From: DASQLQ01 sp035629935
GTDB taxonomy: Bacteria > Actinomycetota > CADDZG01 > WHSQ01
Length of the DNA: 19,617 bases
Direction of reading: 5' to 3'
Assembly (NCBI GenBank): GCA_035629935.1
Contig: DASQLQ010000069.1
Coordinates: 1-19,617 of the forward strand
This document shows positions 1-7,187 of this stretch, piece by piece; positions within the stretch are counted from its first letter, which is position 1; every line of letters begins with the position of its first letter. The notes under the pieces were generated by a model. That model did no database searches and was not told the DNA's origin. It worked only from the letters and a program-made list of their open reading frames with translations. A program made the position numbers and the translations under genes.

Positions 1-1
1 G

Positions 2-217
2 GTCCAGGAGCGTTTGACCACCCAGATCGCCGACACGATCGAGAAGGCACTCAACCCCCGTGGGGTTCTGGTCGTGATCGAAGCCGAGCATCTCTGTATG
101 ACGATGCGCGGGGTGCGCAAGCCCGGTAGTGAAACCGTCACCTCGGCTGTGCGCGGACTCTTCCGTAGGAATGAGGCAACGCGAGCCGAGGCGATGAATC
201 TCATCTCGCGGAGTTGA
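2..217 (+). CDS. folE: GTP cyclohydrolase I, C-terminal part (5' truncated by window edge)
   Basis: This enzyme converts GTP to 7,8-dihydroneopterin triphosphate, the first committed step of folate synthesis in the cytosol. Only the last 71 residues are present; the gene begins before base 1 and its codons are in phase from base 2. The visible part starts with the family motif V-Q-E-R-L-T, followed by the A-E-H-L-C-M-T-M-R-G-V segment, whose cysteine is one of the zinc ligands, and by the typical T-V-T-S-A-V-R-G-L-F ending. The TGA stop overlaps the TTG start of folP by four bases (TTGA), so the two are probably translationally coupled in one folate operon. Identification is firm; only the N-terminal half and promoter are unseen. 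Confidence 0.95.
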   Translation, partial: VQERLTTQIADTIEKALNPRGVLVVIEAEHLCMTMRGVRKPGSETVTSAVRGLFRRNEATRAEAMNLISRS

Positions 218-1068
218 AGGTGATGGAGTTCGTCGGTCGTGATCGTGTCCTAGACCTGGATCACGTTGCGATCATGGGTGTGCTGAACGTCACTCCGGAC
301 AGTTTCTCCGACGGAGGTATGTGGCTCGATCCAGAAGCCGCCATCAAGCACGCGATCCAGATGGTGCAGGACGGAGCATCGATCATCGATGTGGGTGGCG
401 AATCGACGCGCCCGGATGCGGAGCCGGTCGAACTAAGGGAGGAGCTCCGGCGCGTCGTCCCGGTGATCGAGCGTCTCAGCGCCGAGGTAGATGTGCCGAT
501 CTCGATAGATACCCGCAAACCGCAGGTCGCGGACGCCGCCCTCGAAGCGGGGGCCACCATCGTGAACGACACTTTGGGTGAAGAGGTCGATCCCGACCTA
601 GCGCGTGTGGCTGCCGACTTCAGGGCGGGGTTCATAACGATGCACTCCAGAGGCACTCCGCAGACGATGCGTTCATTGAGCAACTACACCGATGTCGTTG
701 CACATGTCCGCACTTGGTTGCAGGGCCGAGCGGCCGAACTCGAACAGGTGGGTATCGACCACCGATCGATCGCGCTCGACCCGGGTTTCGGTTTCGCCAA
801 GACCCCAGATCAGAATCTGCGGTTGCTGAATCGCTTGCCGGAGATCGTCGAACTCGGCTTTCCCGTACTTGTCGGGACGTCCCGGAAGTCGTTCATCGGA
901 GCGGTTCTGGGTGGGGCCGAGAACGAACGACTCGAAGGAACGGCAGCGACCGTTACCGCCGCCGTCTTGCACGGCGCCCGGATAGTGCGCGTCCATGACG
1001 CCTTCGAGATGTCACGGGTCGTTCGGATGGCCGAAGCGATCCGCAACGAAGCCGTTGGGCAGTCGTGA
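214..1068 (+). CDS. folP: Dihydropteroate synthase
   Basis: Condenses 6-hydroxymethyl-7,8-dihydropterin pyrophosphate with p-aminobenzoate to give dihydropteroate; this is the sulfonamide target. The 284-residue product is of normal length and has the TIM-barrel landmarks in order: G-V-L-N-V-T-P-D-S-F-S-D-G-G (about 22-35), I-D-V-G-G-E-S-T-R-P (about 58-68), S-I-D-T-R-K, I-V-N-D, M-H-S-R-G-T-P-Q-T-M, L-D-P-G-F-G-F-A-K, G-T-S-R-K-S-F-I-G and the late R-V-H-D-A. The start is ambiguous between TTG 214, GTG 220 and ATG 223, and none has a well-spaced ribosome site. TTG 214 is preferred because it gives the same 4-nt overlap seen at the next two junctions. The stop overlaps folB by four bases (GTGA). 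Confidence 0.95.
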   Translation: MKVMEFVGRDRVLDLDHVAIMGVLNVTPDSFSDGGMWLDPEAAIKHAIQMVQDGASIIDVGGESTRPDAEPVELREELRRVVPVIERLSAEVDVPISIDTRKPQVADAALEAGATIVNDTLGEEVDPDLARVAADFRAGFITMHSRGTPQTMRSLSNYTDVVAHVRTWLQGRAAELEQVGIDHRSIALDPGFGFAKTPDQNLRLLNRLPEIVELGFPVLVGTSRKSFIGAVLGGAENERLEGTAATVTAAVLHGARIVRVHDAFEMSRVVRMAEAIRNEAVGQS

Positions 1069-1433
1069 GCACCGACGCGATCCGGATCAAGGACCTGAGG
1101 CTCCCCGCTCATATCGGCGTCACCGATGAGGAGCAAGCCAGCCCCCAAGTGGTGTGCGTCGATCTCGTCATGTATGCGGATCTATCGAAGCCAGGGATCA
1201 GTGATGATCTGGCGGACACGGTCGATTACGACAAGGTTTTGACCGAGGTGTCCGAGTTGATCCGTTCCTCGAAATCTAGGCTTCTCGAGCACCTAGCCGA
1301 AGAGATAGCGAATCTGATTTCCCGCTACGAGGTCGTCGAGCGCGCTACGGTAGAGATAACGAAGGAAGAGTTCCGACCACCTGGGATCGATTTCGGGGGT
1401 GTCTCGGTGCGGATCGAAAGGACCTTCACGTGA
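1065..1433 (+). CDS. folB: Dihydroneopterin aldolase
   Basis: Cleaves 7,8-dihydroneopterin to 6-hydroxymethyl-7,8-dihydropterin and glycolaldehyde, feeding FolK. The protein has 122 residues, as usual for the family. It shows H16-I-G-V near the start, the acidic pair E22-E23 where the catalytic glutamate lies, T-V-D-Y55 (active-site tyrosine region), L-L-E75-H-L-A-E (pterin-anchoring glutamate) and I-T-K100-E, the catalytic lysine. All these positions align closely with the Staphylococcus aureus enzyme as I remember it. It starts with GTG inside the folP stop (GTGA) and overlaps folK in the same way, so it sits in the middle of a translationally coupled operon. The active form is expected to be an oligomeric ring, as known for the family. 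Confidence 0.94.
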   Translation: MSTDAIRIKDLRLPAHIGVTDEEQASPQVVCVDLVMYADLSKPGISDDLADTVDYDKVLTEVSELIRSSKSRLLEHLAEEIANLISRYEVVERATVEITKEEFRPPGIDFGGVSVRIERTFT

Positions 1434-1915
1434 CCACGGCATACATCGGTGTGGGATCCAACGTAGGTGACCGCGCGGCTTTCTGTCGAAGCGCCGTGAA
1501 GGCTTTGGAAGGCACTCAAGGCATCAGTGTGGAGAAGGTTTCGAGTTTGTACGAGACCTCCCCCGTTGGGGGCCCACCTCAGCGGTCGTACGTGAATCTC
1601 GTAACGAAGCTCGACACCGACCTGACCGCGCAGGCACTGCTGGACGCCTGCAAGATGATCGAGCGAAAGATCGGGCGCGAACCAAGCGACATCCGCTGGG
1701 GGCCGCGCGTCGTCGACCTCGACATCCTGATCTTCGGTGACGAGAAGATCGGGGAGCCACATCTCGAGGTTCCTCATCCACACATCCGTGAGCGTCGCTT
1801 CGTTCTCGTTCCACTCCTCGAAGTGGAGCAGGGCGCCGTCGATCCTTGGGGCGACCCATATGCCGGTTCGATCGACGACGCCGAGGGAGAGGTCGAGTTC
1901 CTCGAGCCCTACTAG
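1430..1915 (+). CDS. folK: 2-amino-4-hydroxy-6-hydroxymethyldihydropteridine diphosphokinase (HPPK)
   Basis: Transfers pyrophosphate from ATP to 6-hydroxymethyl-7,8-dihydropterin, producing the substrate of FolP. Visible HPPK motifs in the 161-residue product are G-V-G-S-N-V-G-D-R (7-15), S-S-L-Y-E-T-S-P-V-G (38-47), R89-W-G-P-R-V-V-D96-L-D98-I-L with the two magnesium-binding aspartates, and V-P-H-P-H-I-R-E-R-R-F-V-L-V-P-L. The start is GTG 1430 in a GTGA overlap with folB. The last 30 residues (rich in Asp and Glu) are a variable tail. No terminator is visible in the 46 nt before the protease gene, but that gene has its own weak promoter-like element. Confidence 0.95.
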   Translation: MTTAYIGVGSNVGDRAAFCRSAVKALEGTQGISVEKVSSLYETSPVGGPPQRSYVNLVTKLDTDLTAQALLDACKMIERKIGREPSDIRWGPRVVDLDILIFGDEKIGEPHLEVPHPHIRERRFVLVPLLEVEQGAVDPWGDPYAGSIDDAEGEVEFLEPY

Positions 1916-1961
1916 GCCGCGTTCCGCATAAGCGCCCGAGCCACGTAACTTCGCGAGCCTG

Positions 1962-4640
1962 ATGAAACGTCCGGCACCCCTTCTCGCCCTCGTTCTGCTA
2001 TTCGCATCGGTGGTGACCCTTCCGGCCTCTGCGCGGCGGGGGTCGGTAACCTTCTACGCGACCGGCTCGAGGGCTCCCCGATTCGCGACGGTCGAGTCTG
2101 GTCGTCCGTTCATGGGACCTCCGGTCACCGCCGCACTCGATTTCCTCGGCGGTCACGTCGCCCGATTCGGCATCCGGTCACCAGCCAAGCATCTCGATGT
2201 CCTCGAGGTGTCACGGTCGGAGGACCGGACACTGGTGCGATTCGGACAATCAGTGTCCGGGGTACCCGTCTGGGGTGCTCAGTACCTGGTTCACCTCGAG
2301 CGAGCGAGCGAGGGTTTCACGCCCGTCACCGTCAATGGACACATCTTCACGGAACTGGACCCGCCCGCCAAGGCTGCTTTTCCTCGCCGGGTTGCCGAGC
2401 AACTCGCCCGGGTGCGCGCTCGATCGATGGTGACGCAAAACGTCTTGCACCGCGGATTGACCGTTCTTCCCATCGGACGCGGAGTCCTCGCCTATCACCT
2501 GATCTTGAGGGGTGAGTTCCTGGGCCGGCCTGTGTCGCAAGAGATGTTCATAAATGCACTGACCGGGACGGTGGCGCTTACCTACAACAACCTGCAGCCG
2601 GACGGTCCGACGCAGGCCCCCGGACAGACAACACATGGTGAGCAGGTAACCCTCGACGTGTTCGAGCGAAGCCCCTTATGGGAGTTGAGAGATGTCTCGA
2701 AGCCGATGTTCGCTTCTCATGGGGGAGAGATCACGACACATGACATCGAAGGACGGTCGAGATACCTGGCCACGGTGAACAATCTCGTTACGTCACCCGA
2801 GCAGATGTTCGATGGGAAGAACAGCGTTAGTGGCGCTGTCGATGCGCATCTCAATGCGTCGCGCGTTTACGACTTCTATTACGAGCTCGGACGCGATTCT
2901 CTCGATGGACAAGGCGGAAGCATCGTCTCCTCGGTCAATGCGTCCGAGAACGGCGAGCCGATGTACAACGCGTTCTGGGACGGGGTTACGGAGCAGATGG
3001 TTTATGGGAATCCCGATCCGTCGCAGTTCCATCCTTTCTCTGCGTCCCTCGACGTGGTCGGCCACGAGCTGACTCATGGGGTGACCCAGTACACGGGGAA
3101 CCTCGCTTACATCAATCAGTCCGGTGCGATGAACGAGGCTTACTCCGATTACTTCGGGAATGCGATCGATGTGAGGGTCACGGGGACCCCGATGGATGAT
3201 CCAGAAGCCGGCTATCTGGGCGAGGCATTGTGCAAGAGGCAACGCTCGGAACCATTCACCTGTCCGTTGCGGGATCTGAACGATGGCACTACGGCGGCTG
3301 ATTACATCTACTTCCTCGCCGACCTCGACAACGGTGGCGTGCACCTCAACTCGACGATCTACGGCGGCACCCTTTGGGATATCCGCGAAGCGCTGGGCGA
3401 GGCGGCCGACCGGTACATCTATCAAGCATTGGCTGCCTACACGACTCCGATCGATACGTTCGTCGATGGGCGGAACTCCATCCTTGCCGCGGCCGACGAG
3501 CTCGGTGCTTCGGACTCGGACAAGGCGGCGATCCAAGATGCATTCGATGCGCGCGGGCTCGTTGATGGGTGGGATGCGGCGAGCGCCTCGGACGCCGTGG
3601 TGCTGATGGAGGATGTCGCTCCCGTAACGAACGTCGGGTTCTCCGAACCTCAGTTAGACGGCGACAGGTTTGCGATCGGCGACTACGCAGACAAGGCGCA
3701 GATCTGCTGTTCGGGATTGCAGATCTTCTCGGGAACACTTACGGGAAGCGAAAGCCCGGAGCAGGTGTCACCGGGCGAGCCCTCGACGACGATCTCCGAT
3801 GAGTCGCCCGACGTAGCGGGGAACCGGGTCGTTTGGAGTCGCATCCACCTGCAGGATGCCCAGCCAGCCTTTGCCGACATCGTCAGTCGTATTGGGTCCG
3901 AGCCGATGAAGAAGCTGTATCGCAGTGGGGGGTTGGCCATGAATCCATCCATGGATGGGCGACTCGTCGCGTGGGAGTCGATCGGCGGCAACACCGATAT
4001 CCAAGCGCGCTACGTCGGTGGACGAGTTCGGACGCTCGCCGGCGGGCGCGGCGATCAGCTGATGCCCTTCGTCGATGGGGACTGGGTCGCCTGGTGGGAC
4101 CAGGGCCCAGGCTTGCCCCGAGTGGAGGCAGTGAACGTTCGTACGGGGAAACGTCACACGGTCGAGGTTGGACGAGCTTGCCTGCAGCAGCGAGGACCCT
4201 GTTCGCTCATCGGACCTCCTTCGGTGCGTGGTCATCATCTTCTCTGGTACCAAGACAAGAAGCTCGACGGTGTCGGCTCGATCAGGTCTCTCGACCTTCG
4301 TTCGGGAGCGAGGTCCGTGCTCGTTCCCGAGAGCTCGAGTGCCGCCCCCGTGTGGGTGCTGGGACTAACGAATCCGCCGGTGCCTTCGACGAATGGGCGA
4401 TTCGTCGTTTACTCCACCGAACTCAACTATGCGCTCGAGTTCGCTCTGGACTCGGACCTGGTCGAGAACGACCAGGTGGGTCGTGACATCTTCATCGTCC
4501 CGATAGGTGGAGGCAATCCCGAACTGGTCACGAACGATCGCGCCGATCAGGCATTCCCCTTGCTCGGGTCGCGACGCCGAGTGATGTTCCTCGATTCCTC
4601 CCACGCGACCACCGACCTCGTTATCCGCGAGGTGCCATAG
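1962..4640 (+). CDS. Secreted M4 (thermolysin-like) zinc metalloprotease with C-terminal beta-propeller-like repeats
   Basis: An 892-residue extracellular endopeptidase. Residues 1-24 form a Sec signal peptide with an A-S-A cleavage site. About 57-205 resembles the FTP/PepSY propeptide of thermolysin-type zymogens. The catalytic region, about 265-545, has H368-E-L-T-H372, the third zinc ligand E392 in N-E-A-Y-S-D (the 20-residue H-to-E spacing of thermolysin), and H461 in G-G-V-H-L-N-S as the transition-state histidine. The tail carries seven repeats of the form P-x-x-x-G-x-x-V-x-W, with their prolines at 563, 616, 662, 702, 753, 808 and 866. This suggests a seven-bladed, TolB-like propeller, perhaps for binding substrate or surface. 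Cysteine pairs (for example C-K-R-Q-R-S-E-P-F-T-C) suggest disulfides. There is no Shine-Dalgarno; a TAACTT hexamer at 1946-1951 could drive a nearly leaderless transcript. The gene interrupts the folate/pantothenate block. Confidence 0.92.
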   Translation: MKRPAPLLALVLLFASVVTLPASARRGSVTFYATGSRAPRFATVESGRPFMGPPVTAALDFLGGHVARFGIRSPAKHLDVLEVSRSEDRTLVRFGQSVSGVPVWGAQYLVHLERASEGFTPVTVNGHIFTELDPPAKAAFPRRVAEQLARVRARSMVTQNVLHRGLTVLPIGRGVLAYHLILRGEFLGRPVSQEMFINALTGTVALTYNNLQPDGPTQAPGQTTHGEQVTLDVFERSPLWELRDVSKPMFASHGGEITTHDIEGRSRYLATVNNLVTSPEQMFDGKNSVSGAVDAHLNASRVYDFYYELGRDSLDGQGGSIVSSVNASENGEPMYNAFWDGVTEQMVYGNPDPSQFHPFSASLDVVGHELTHGVTQYTGNLAYINQSGAMNEAYSDYFGNAIDVRVTGTPMDDPEAGYLGEALCKRQRSEPFTCPLRDLNDGTTAADYIYFLADLDNGGVHLNSTIYGGTLWDIREALGEAADRYIYQALAAYTTPIDTFVDGRNSILAAADELGASDSDKAAIQDAFDARGLVDGWDAASASDAVVLMEDVAPVTNVGFSEPQLDGDRFAIGDYADKAQICCSGLQIFSGTLTGSESPEQVSPGEPSTTISDESPDVAGNRVVWSRIHLQDAQPAFADIVSRIGSEPMKKLYRSGGLAMNPSMDGRLVAWESIGGNTDIQARYVGGRVRTLAGGRGDQLMPFVDGDWVAWWDQGPGLPRVEAVNVRTGKRHTVEVGRACLQQRGPCSLIGPPSVRGHHLLWYQDKKLDGVGSIRSLDLRSGARSVLVPESSSAAPVWVLGLTNPPVPSTNGRFVVYSTELNYALEFALDSDLVENDQVGRDIFIVPIGGGNPELVTNDRADQAFPLLGSRRRVMFLDSSHATTDLVIREVP

Positions 4641-4660
4641 AAAGCCTGCTAGCGGGCTTT
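4641..4660 (+). terminator. Hairpin terminator after the M4 protease gene
   Basis: AAAGCCTG and CGGGCTTT form an 8-bp stem (one T-G wobble) with loop CTAG, directly after the TAG stop. The T run is short and lies within the stem, so termination may be partial. A TATCCT hexamer at 4664-4669 just beyond could be the -10 of a promoter for the next operon, but no -35 box is visible. Confidence 0.5.
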
Positions 4661-4708
4661 GAGTATCCTCGTGGTCACGACCGGTACCCCAGTGGACTGG
4701 AGCGAACG

Positions 4709-5572
4709 ATGTCATCACTTCCCGCCGCCCATTTTCGTTTCGCGCTCATCGGCGCGGGCCGGGTGGGGACGGCAGTTGCTTGTCTCCTGAAGCTGGCCGG
4801 CCATCAGCCGGTGGCAGTGGCTTCGCGTTCCGCTGCGTCGGCGGAGGAGGCTTCCCGGCGATTGGAGTGCCCGATCGCGGCCCCCCCAGAGATGGATGCG
4901 GAGGTCTACCTGATCGGAACGGGACTCGACGCGATCCCCGACGTCGCGGCACTGATCCCTAGCGTTGAAGGGAAGCCCGTTATCCATTTCGCCGGCGTTA
5001 CCGGTACCGAGCCCTTGTCCGGTGCGATCGAGCGCGGAGGGCTCGCCTGCGCGTTGCACCCAGTTCAGGCCTGTCCCGAGGTCGATATCGCCATCCAGCG
5101 GCTGCCGGGATCGGCGTGGGGTGTGACGTGTTCTCCCGATGCGCAGGCGTGGGCGGTCGAACTCATCGCGCAGGGATTGGGTGGTCGCCCGGTTGAGGTG
5201 CCGGAAGAGGGCCGCGCGTTGTGGCATGCAGCCGCAGTGGTCACGTCGAACGGGATCGCAGCCTTGATGGCGGCCGGAGAGATGATGATCGAACAGATAG
5301 GGATCGCCGATCCCGCAAGCGTCCTGGGACCGATCGCAGTGGGGACCGCGGAGAACGCCCGGCTTGGGGGAGGCGGCGCAGCCACTCTCACGGGTCCGGT
5401 CGTGCGAGGTGAGGCGGACACTCTGTCTCGGCATCTAGAGAGTTTGCGAGGGCGCCCGGAACACCTGAACCGGCTGTACCGGGACGTGTCTGCCTTCATC
5501 GTGCAAGCGGCGGAGATCAGCGGTCGCATCGACCCCGCAATCGCCAAGCAGATGTACGAGACGTTGCGATGA
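4709..5572 (+). CDS. Rossmann-like / DUF2520 domain oxidoreductase
   Basis: A 287-residue putative NAD(P)-dependent dehydrogenase of the family with an N-terminal Rossmann-like domain (PF10727) and a C-terminal DUF2520 (PF10728). The dinucleotide site is G15-A-G-R-V-G20; an A-S-R-S stretch at the end of the second strand could favour NADP. The C-terminal half is mostly helical, with W-H-A-A-A-V-V-T-S-N-G resembling the helical domain of ketopantoate and hydroxyacid reductases. The start is well supported by GGAGCG at 4699-4704, six or so bases upstream of the ATG. Its stop overlaps panC by four bases (ATGA), so it is co-translated with pantothenate synthetase. From family shape and context a role as a ketopantoate reductase is possible, but this is inference. 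Confidence 0.88.
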   Translation: MSSLPAAHFRFALIGAGRVGTAVACLLKLAGHQPVAVASRSAASAEEASRRLECPIAAPPEMDAEVYLIGTGLDAIPDVAALIPSVEGKPVIHFAGVTGTEPLSGAIERGGLACALHPVQACPEVDIAIQRLPGSAWGVTCSPDAQAWAVELIAQGLGGRPVEVPEEGRALWHAAAVVTSNGIAALMAAGEMMIEQIGIADPASVLGPIAVGTAENARLGGGGAATLTGPVVRGEADTLSRHLESLRGRPEHLNRLYRDVSAFIVQAAEISGRIDPAIAKQMYETLR

Positions 5573-6405
5573 AGGTCGTGCGCTCCACAGACGAGCTGCG
5601 AGCCGAACTCGCCGGACTTACCGGTTCGTCTATGGGCTTCGTTCCAACGATGGGAGCGCTTCATTCAGGGCACCTCTCCCTCGTTCGTCTCGCCGGGGAA
5701 CGTTGCCCCGTCGTAACCGTCAGCATCTTCGTGAACCCACTCCAGTTCGGTCCATTGGAAGACCTGCAGCGCTACCCCCGGGAAGAGAAGCGTGATCTAG
5801 AGGTGCTCGAACAACATGACGTCGATCTCGTGTTTCTCCCGTCCGTGGACGAGATGTACCCGTCTGGGCGGATGACACTGGTGTCGGTCGGGGAGCTGGG
5901 GAGCCGGGTAGAAGGAGCATCCCGGCCCGGCCACTTCGACGGCGTCGCCACCGTTGTGGCCAAGTTGTTCAACCTCGTGCAGCCCGACGCGGCGTTCTTC
6001 GGTCAGAAGGATGCGCAGCAGGTTGCCGTGATCAGGAGGATGGTGACCGATCTATCCATCCCCCTCGAGATCGTGGTCTGCCCAACGATCCGTGAAGACG
6101 ATGGGCTGGCCATGAGCAGTCGCAACGTGTATCTCGAGCCCGAGCAGAGACGGCGAGCGGTCGGATTGTGGCGTGCACTTCAGGCCGGTCGATCGGCGTT
6201 CGATGCAGACGCGGACTGGGATGAGGTGGAAAAGGTGATGTGGGAGTCCCTCGTCGCATCCGGCCTGGATCCCGACTACGCACAGGCGGTCGACCCCGTT
6301 ACCTTCGAACGACCGGGCTCCCGTTCCAGTGCCCTTCTAGTCATCGCCGCACGCGCGGGGGACGTCCGATTGATCGACAACCTGCCCCTGATCTCGGAGG
6401 ATTGA
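5569..6405 (+). CDS. panC: Pantothenate synthetase (pantoate--beta-alanine ligase)
   Basis: Joins pantoate and beta-alanine at the expense of ATP to make pantothenate (vitamin B5), the CoA precursor. The 278-residue protein shows the nucleotidyltransferase motif P26-T-M-G-A-L-H32-S-G-H35, the pantoate-binding stretch S-I-F-V-N-P-L-Q59-F-G, G145-Q-K-D148, and R175-E-D-D-G-L-A-M-S-S-R-N, the KMSKS-like loop. Length is normal. Its ATG lies in an ATGA overlap with the DUF2520 gene, and coaX follows after only two bases, so the three are one operon. panB, panD and a classical panE are not in the window. Confidence 0.96.
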   Translation: MKVVRSTDELRAELAGLTGSSMGFVPTMGALHSGHLSLVRLAGERCPVVTVSIFVNPLQFGPLEDLQRYPREEKRDLEVLEQHDVDLVFLPSVDEMYPSGRMTLVSVGELGSRVEGASRPGHFDGVATVVAKLFNLVQPDAAFFGQKDAQQVAVIRRMVTDLSIPLEIVVCPTIREDDGLAMSSRNVYLEPEQRRRAVGLWRALQAGRSAFDADADWDEVEKVMWESLVASGLDPDYAQAVDPVTFERPGSRSSALLVIAARAGDVRLIDNLPLISED

Positions 6406-6407
6406 CG

Positions 6408-7187
6408 ATGCTGCTTGCCGTCGATGTGGGCAATACTCAAACGCACCTCGGGGTTTTCGAGAACGACGAGCTCGTCCACGAATGGCGTGCCTCGACCGAC
6501 GCACGGCGAAGCTCGGATGAGCTCGCACTCATGTTTGGGGAGTTCCTTGGTCTCGCCGACCTCTCGTTCTCGCGGCAGATCTCCGGCGTCTGCATCGCGT
6601 CGGTCGTCCCTCGCTCCACGCAACAACTCCGTGACATGACACTTCGATACTTCGGTTTCCCTGCACTCGTGGTCGAGCCGGGGGTCAAGACGGGGATCGC
6701 AGTGCTGACCGACAACCCCAAGGATGTCGGAGCGGACAGGGTGTGCAACGCGGTTGCTGCCCATCATCTGTGGCCCGACGACCCAGTGGTGATCGTGGAC
6801 TTTGGTACCGCCATAAAGGTCGAGGCGCTGACGGCCAAGGGAGAGTTCCTGGGGGGCGCCATCGCTCCCGGGCTGGAGATCGCAGCAACGGCACTTTTCT
6901 CCACGGCTGCCCGTCTGACGCGGGTGGAGCTCACCGCTCCGCCCACCGCGATCGGGCGAAGCACCGTCACGGCTCTCCAGTCGGGGATTATCTTCGGGAC
7001 AGCGGCCCTTGTGGACGGGCTGGTGGGACTGGTGGTGTCCGAGTTGGGGGGCCGAGCGAAAGTGATTGCGACTGGTGGGTTGGCCGGCACCGTTGGATCG
7101 CATTGCAAGACGATCGAAGGGATAGAGCCAACCCTGACCCTCATCGGCCTTCGTCTCATCTTCGATCGCAATGCAGAGGTCGCGTGA
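6408..7187 (+). CDS. coaX: Type III pantothenate kinase
   Basis: Phosphorylates pantothenate to 4'-phosphopantothenate, the first step of CoA synthesis, so it uses the PanC product directly. The 259-residue ASKHA-fold protein has D6-V-G-N-T10 (phosphate loop), A-S-V-V-P (64-68), G108-A-D-R111 (pantothenate-binding signature), V-D-F-G-T-A (130-135) and G-G-A-I-A-P-G-L. The same frame is open upstream to 6240, but ATG 6408 is the right start: it is preceded by GGAGG at 6396-6400 with a 7-base gap, the sequence before it matches no CoaX, and it begins as CoaX proteins do, M-L-L-A-V-D-V-G-N-T. The stop overlaps lysS by four bases (GTGA). Confidence 0.95.
   Translation: MLLAVDVGNTQTHLGVFENDELVHEWRASTDARRSSDELALMFGEFLGLADLSFSRQISGVCIASVVPRSTQQLRDMTLRYFGFPALVVEPGVKTGIAVLTDNPKDVGADRVCNAVAAHHLWPDDPVVIVDFGTAIKVEALTAKGEFLGGAIAPGLEIAATALFSTAARLTRVELTAPPTAIGRSTVTALQSGIIFGTAALVDGLVGLVVSELGGRAKVIATGGLAGTVGSHCKTIEGIEPTLTLIGLRLIFDRNAEVA

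Noticed and set aside
2793..3536. Long open frame on the minus strand inside the M4 protease gene (247 codons)
   Set aside because: It lies wholly antisense to a well-conserved protease domain, shows no recognisable motif, and such frames arise from GC-rich codon bias.
6240..6407. Upstream GTG 6240 as start of coaX
   Set aside because: It would overlap panC by 166 bases and add a sequence unlike any pantothenate kinase; ATG 6408 has GGAGG at good spacing.
6743..7183. Upstream start at 6743 for lysS, giving a 631-residue protein
   Set aside because: The additional 147 residues are Arg/Gly-rich out-of-frame translation of coaX; GTG 7184 gives a normal lysyl-tRNA synthetase.
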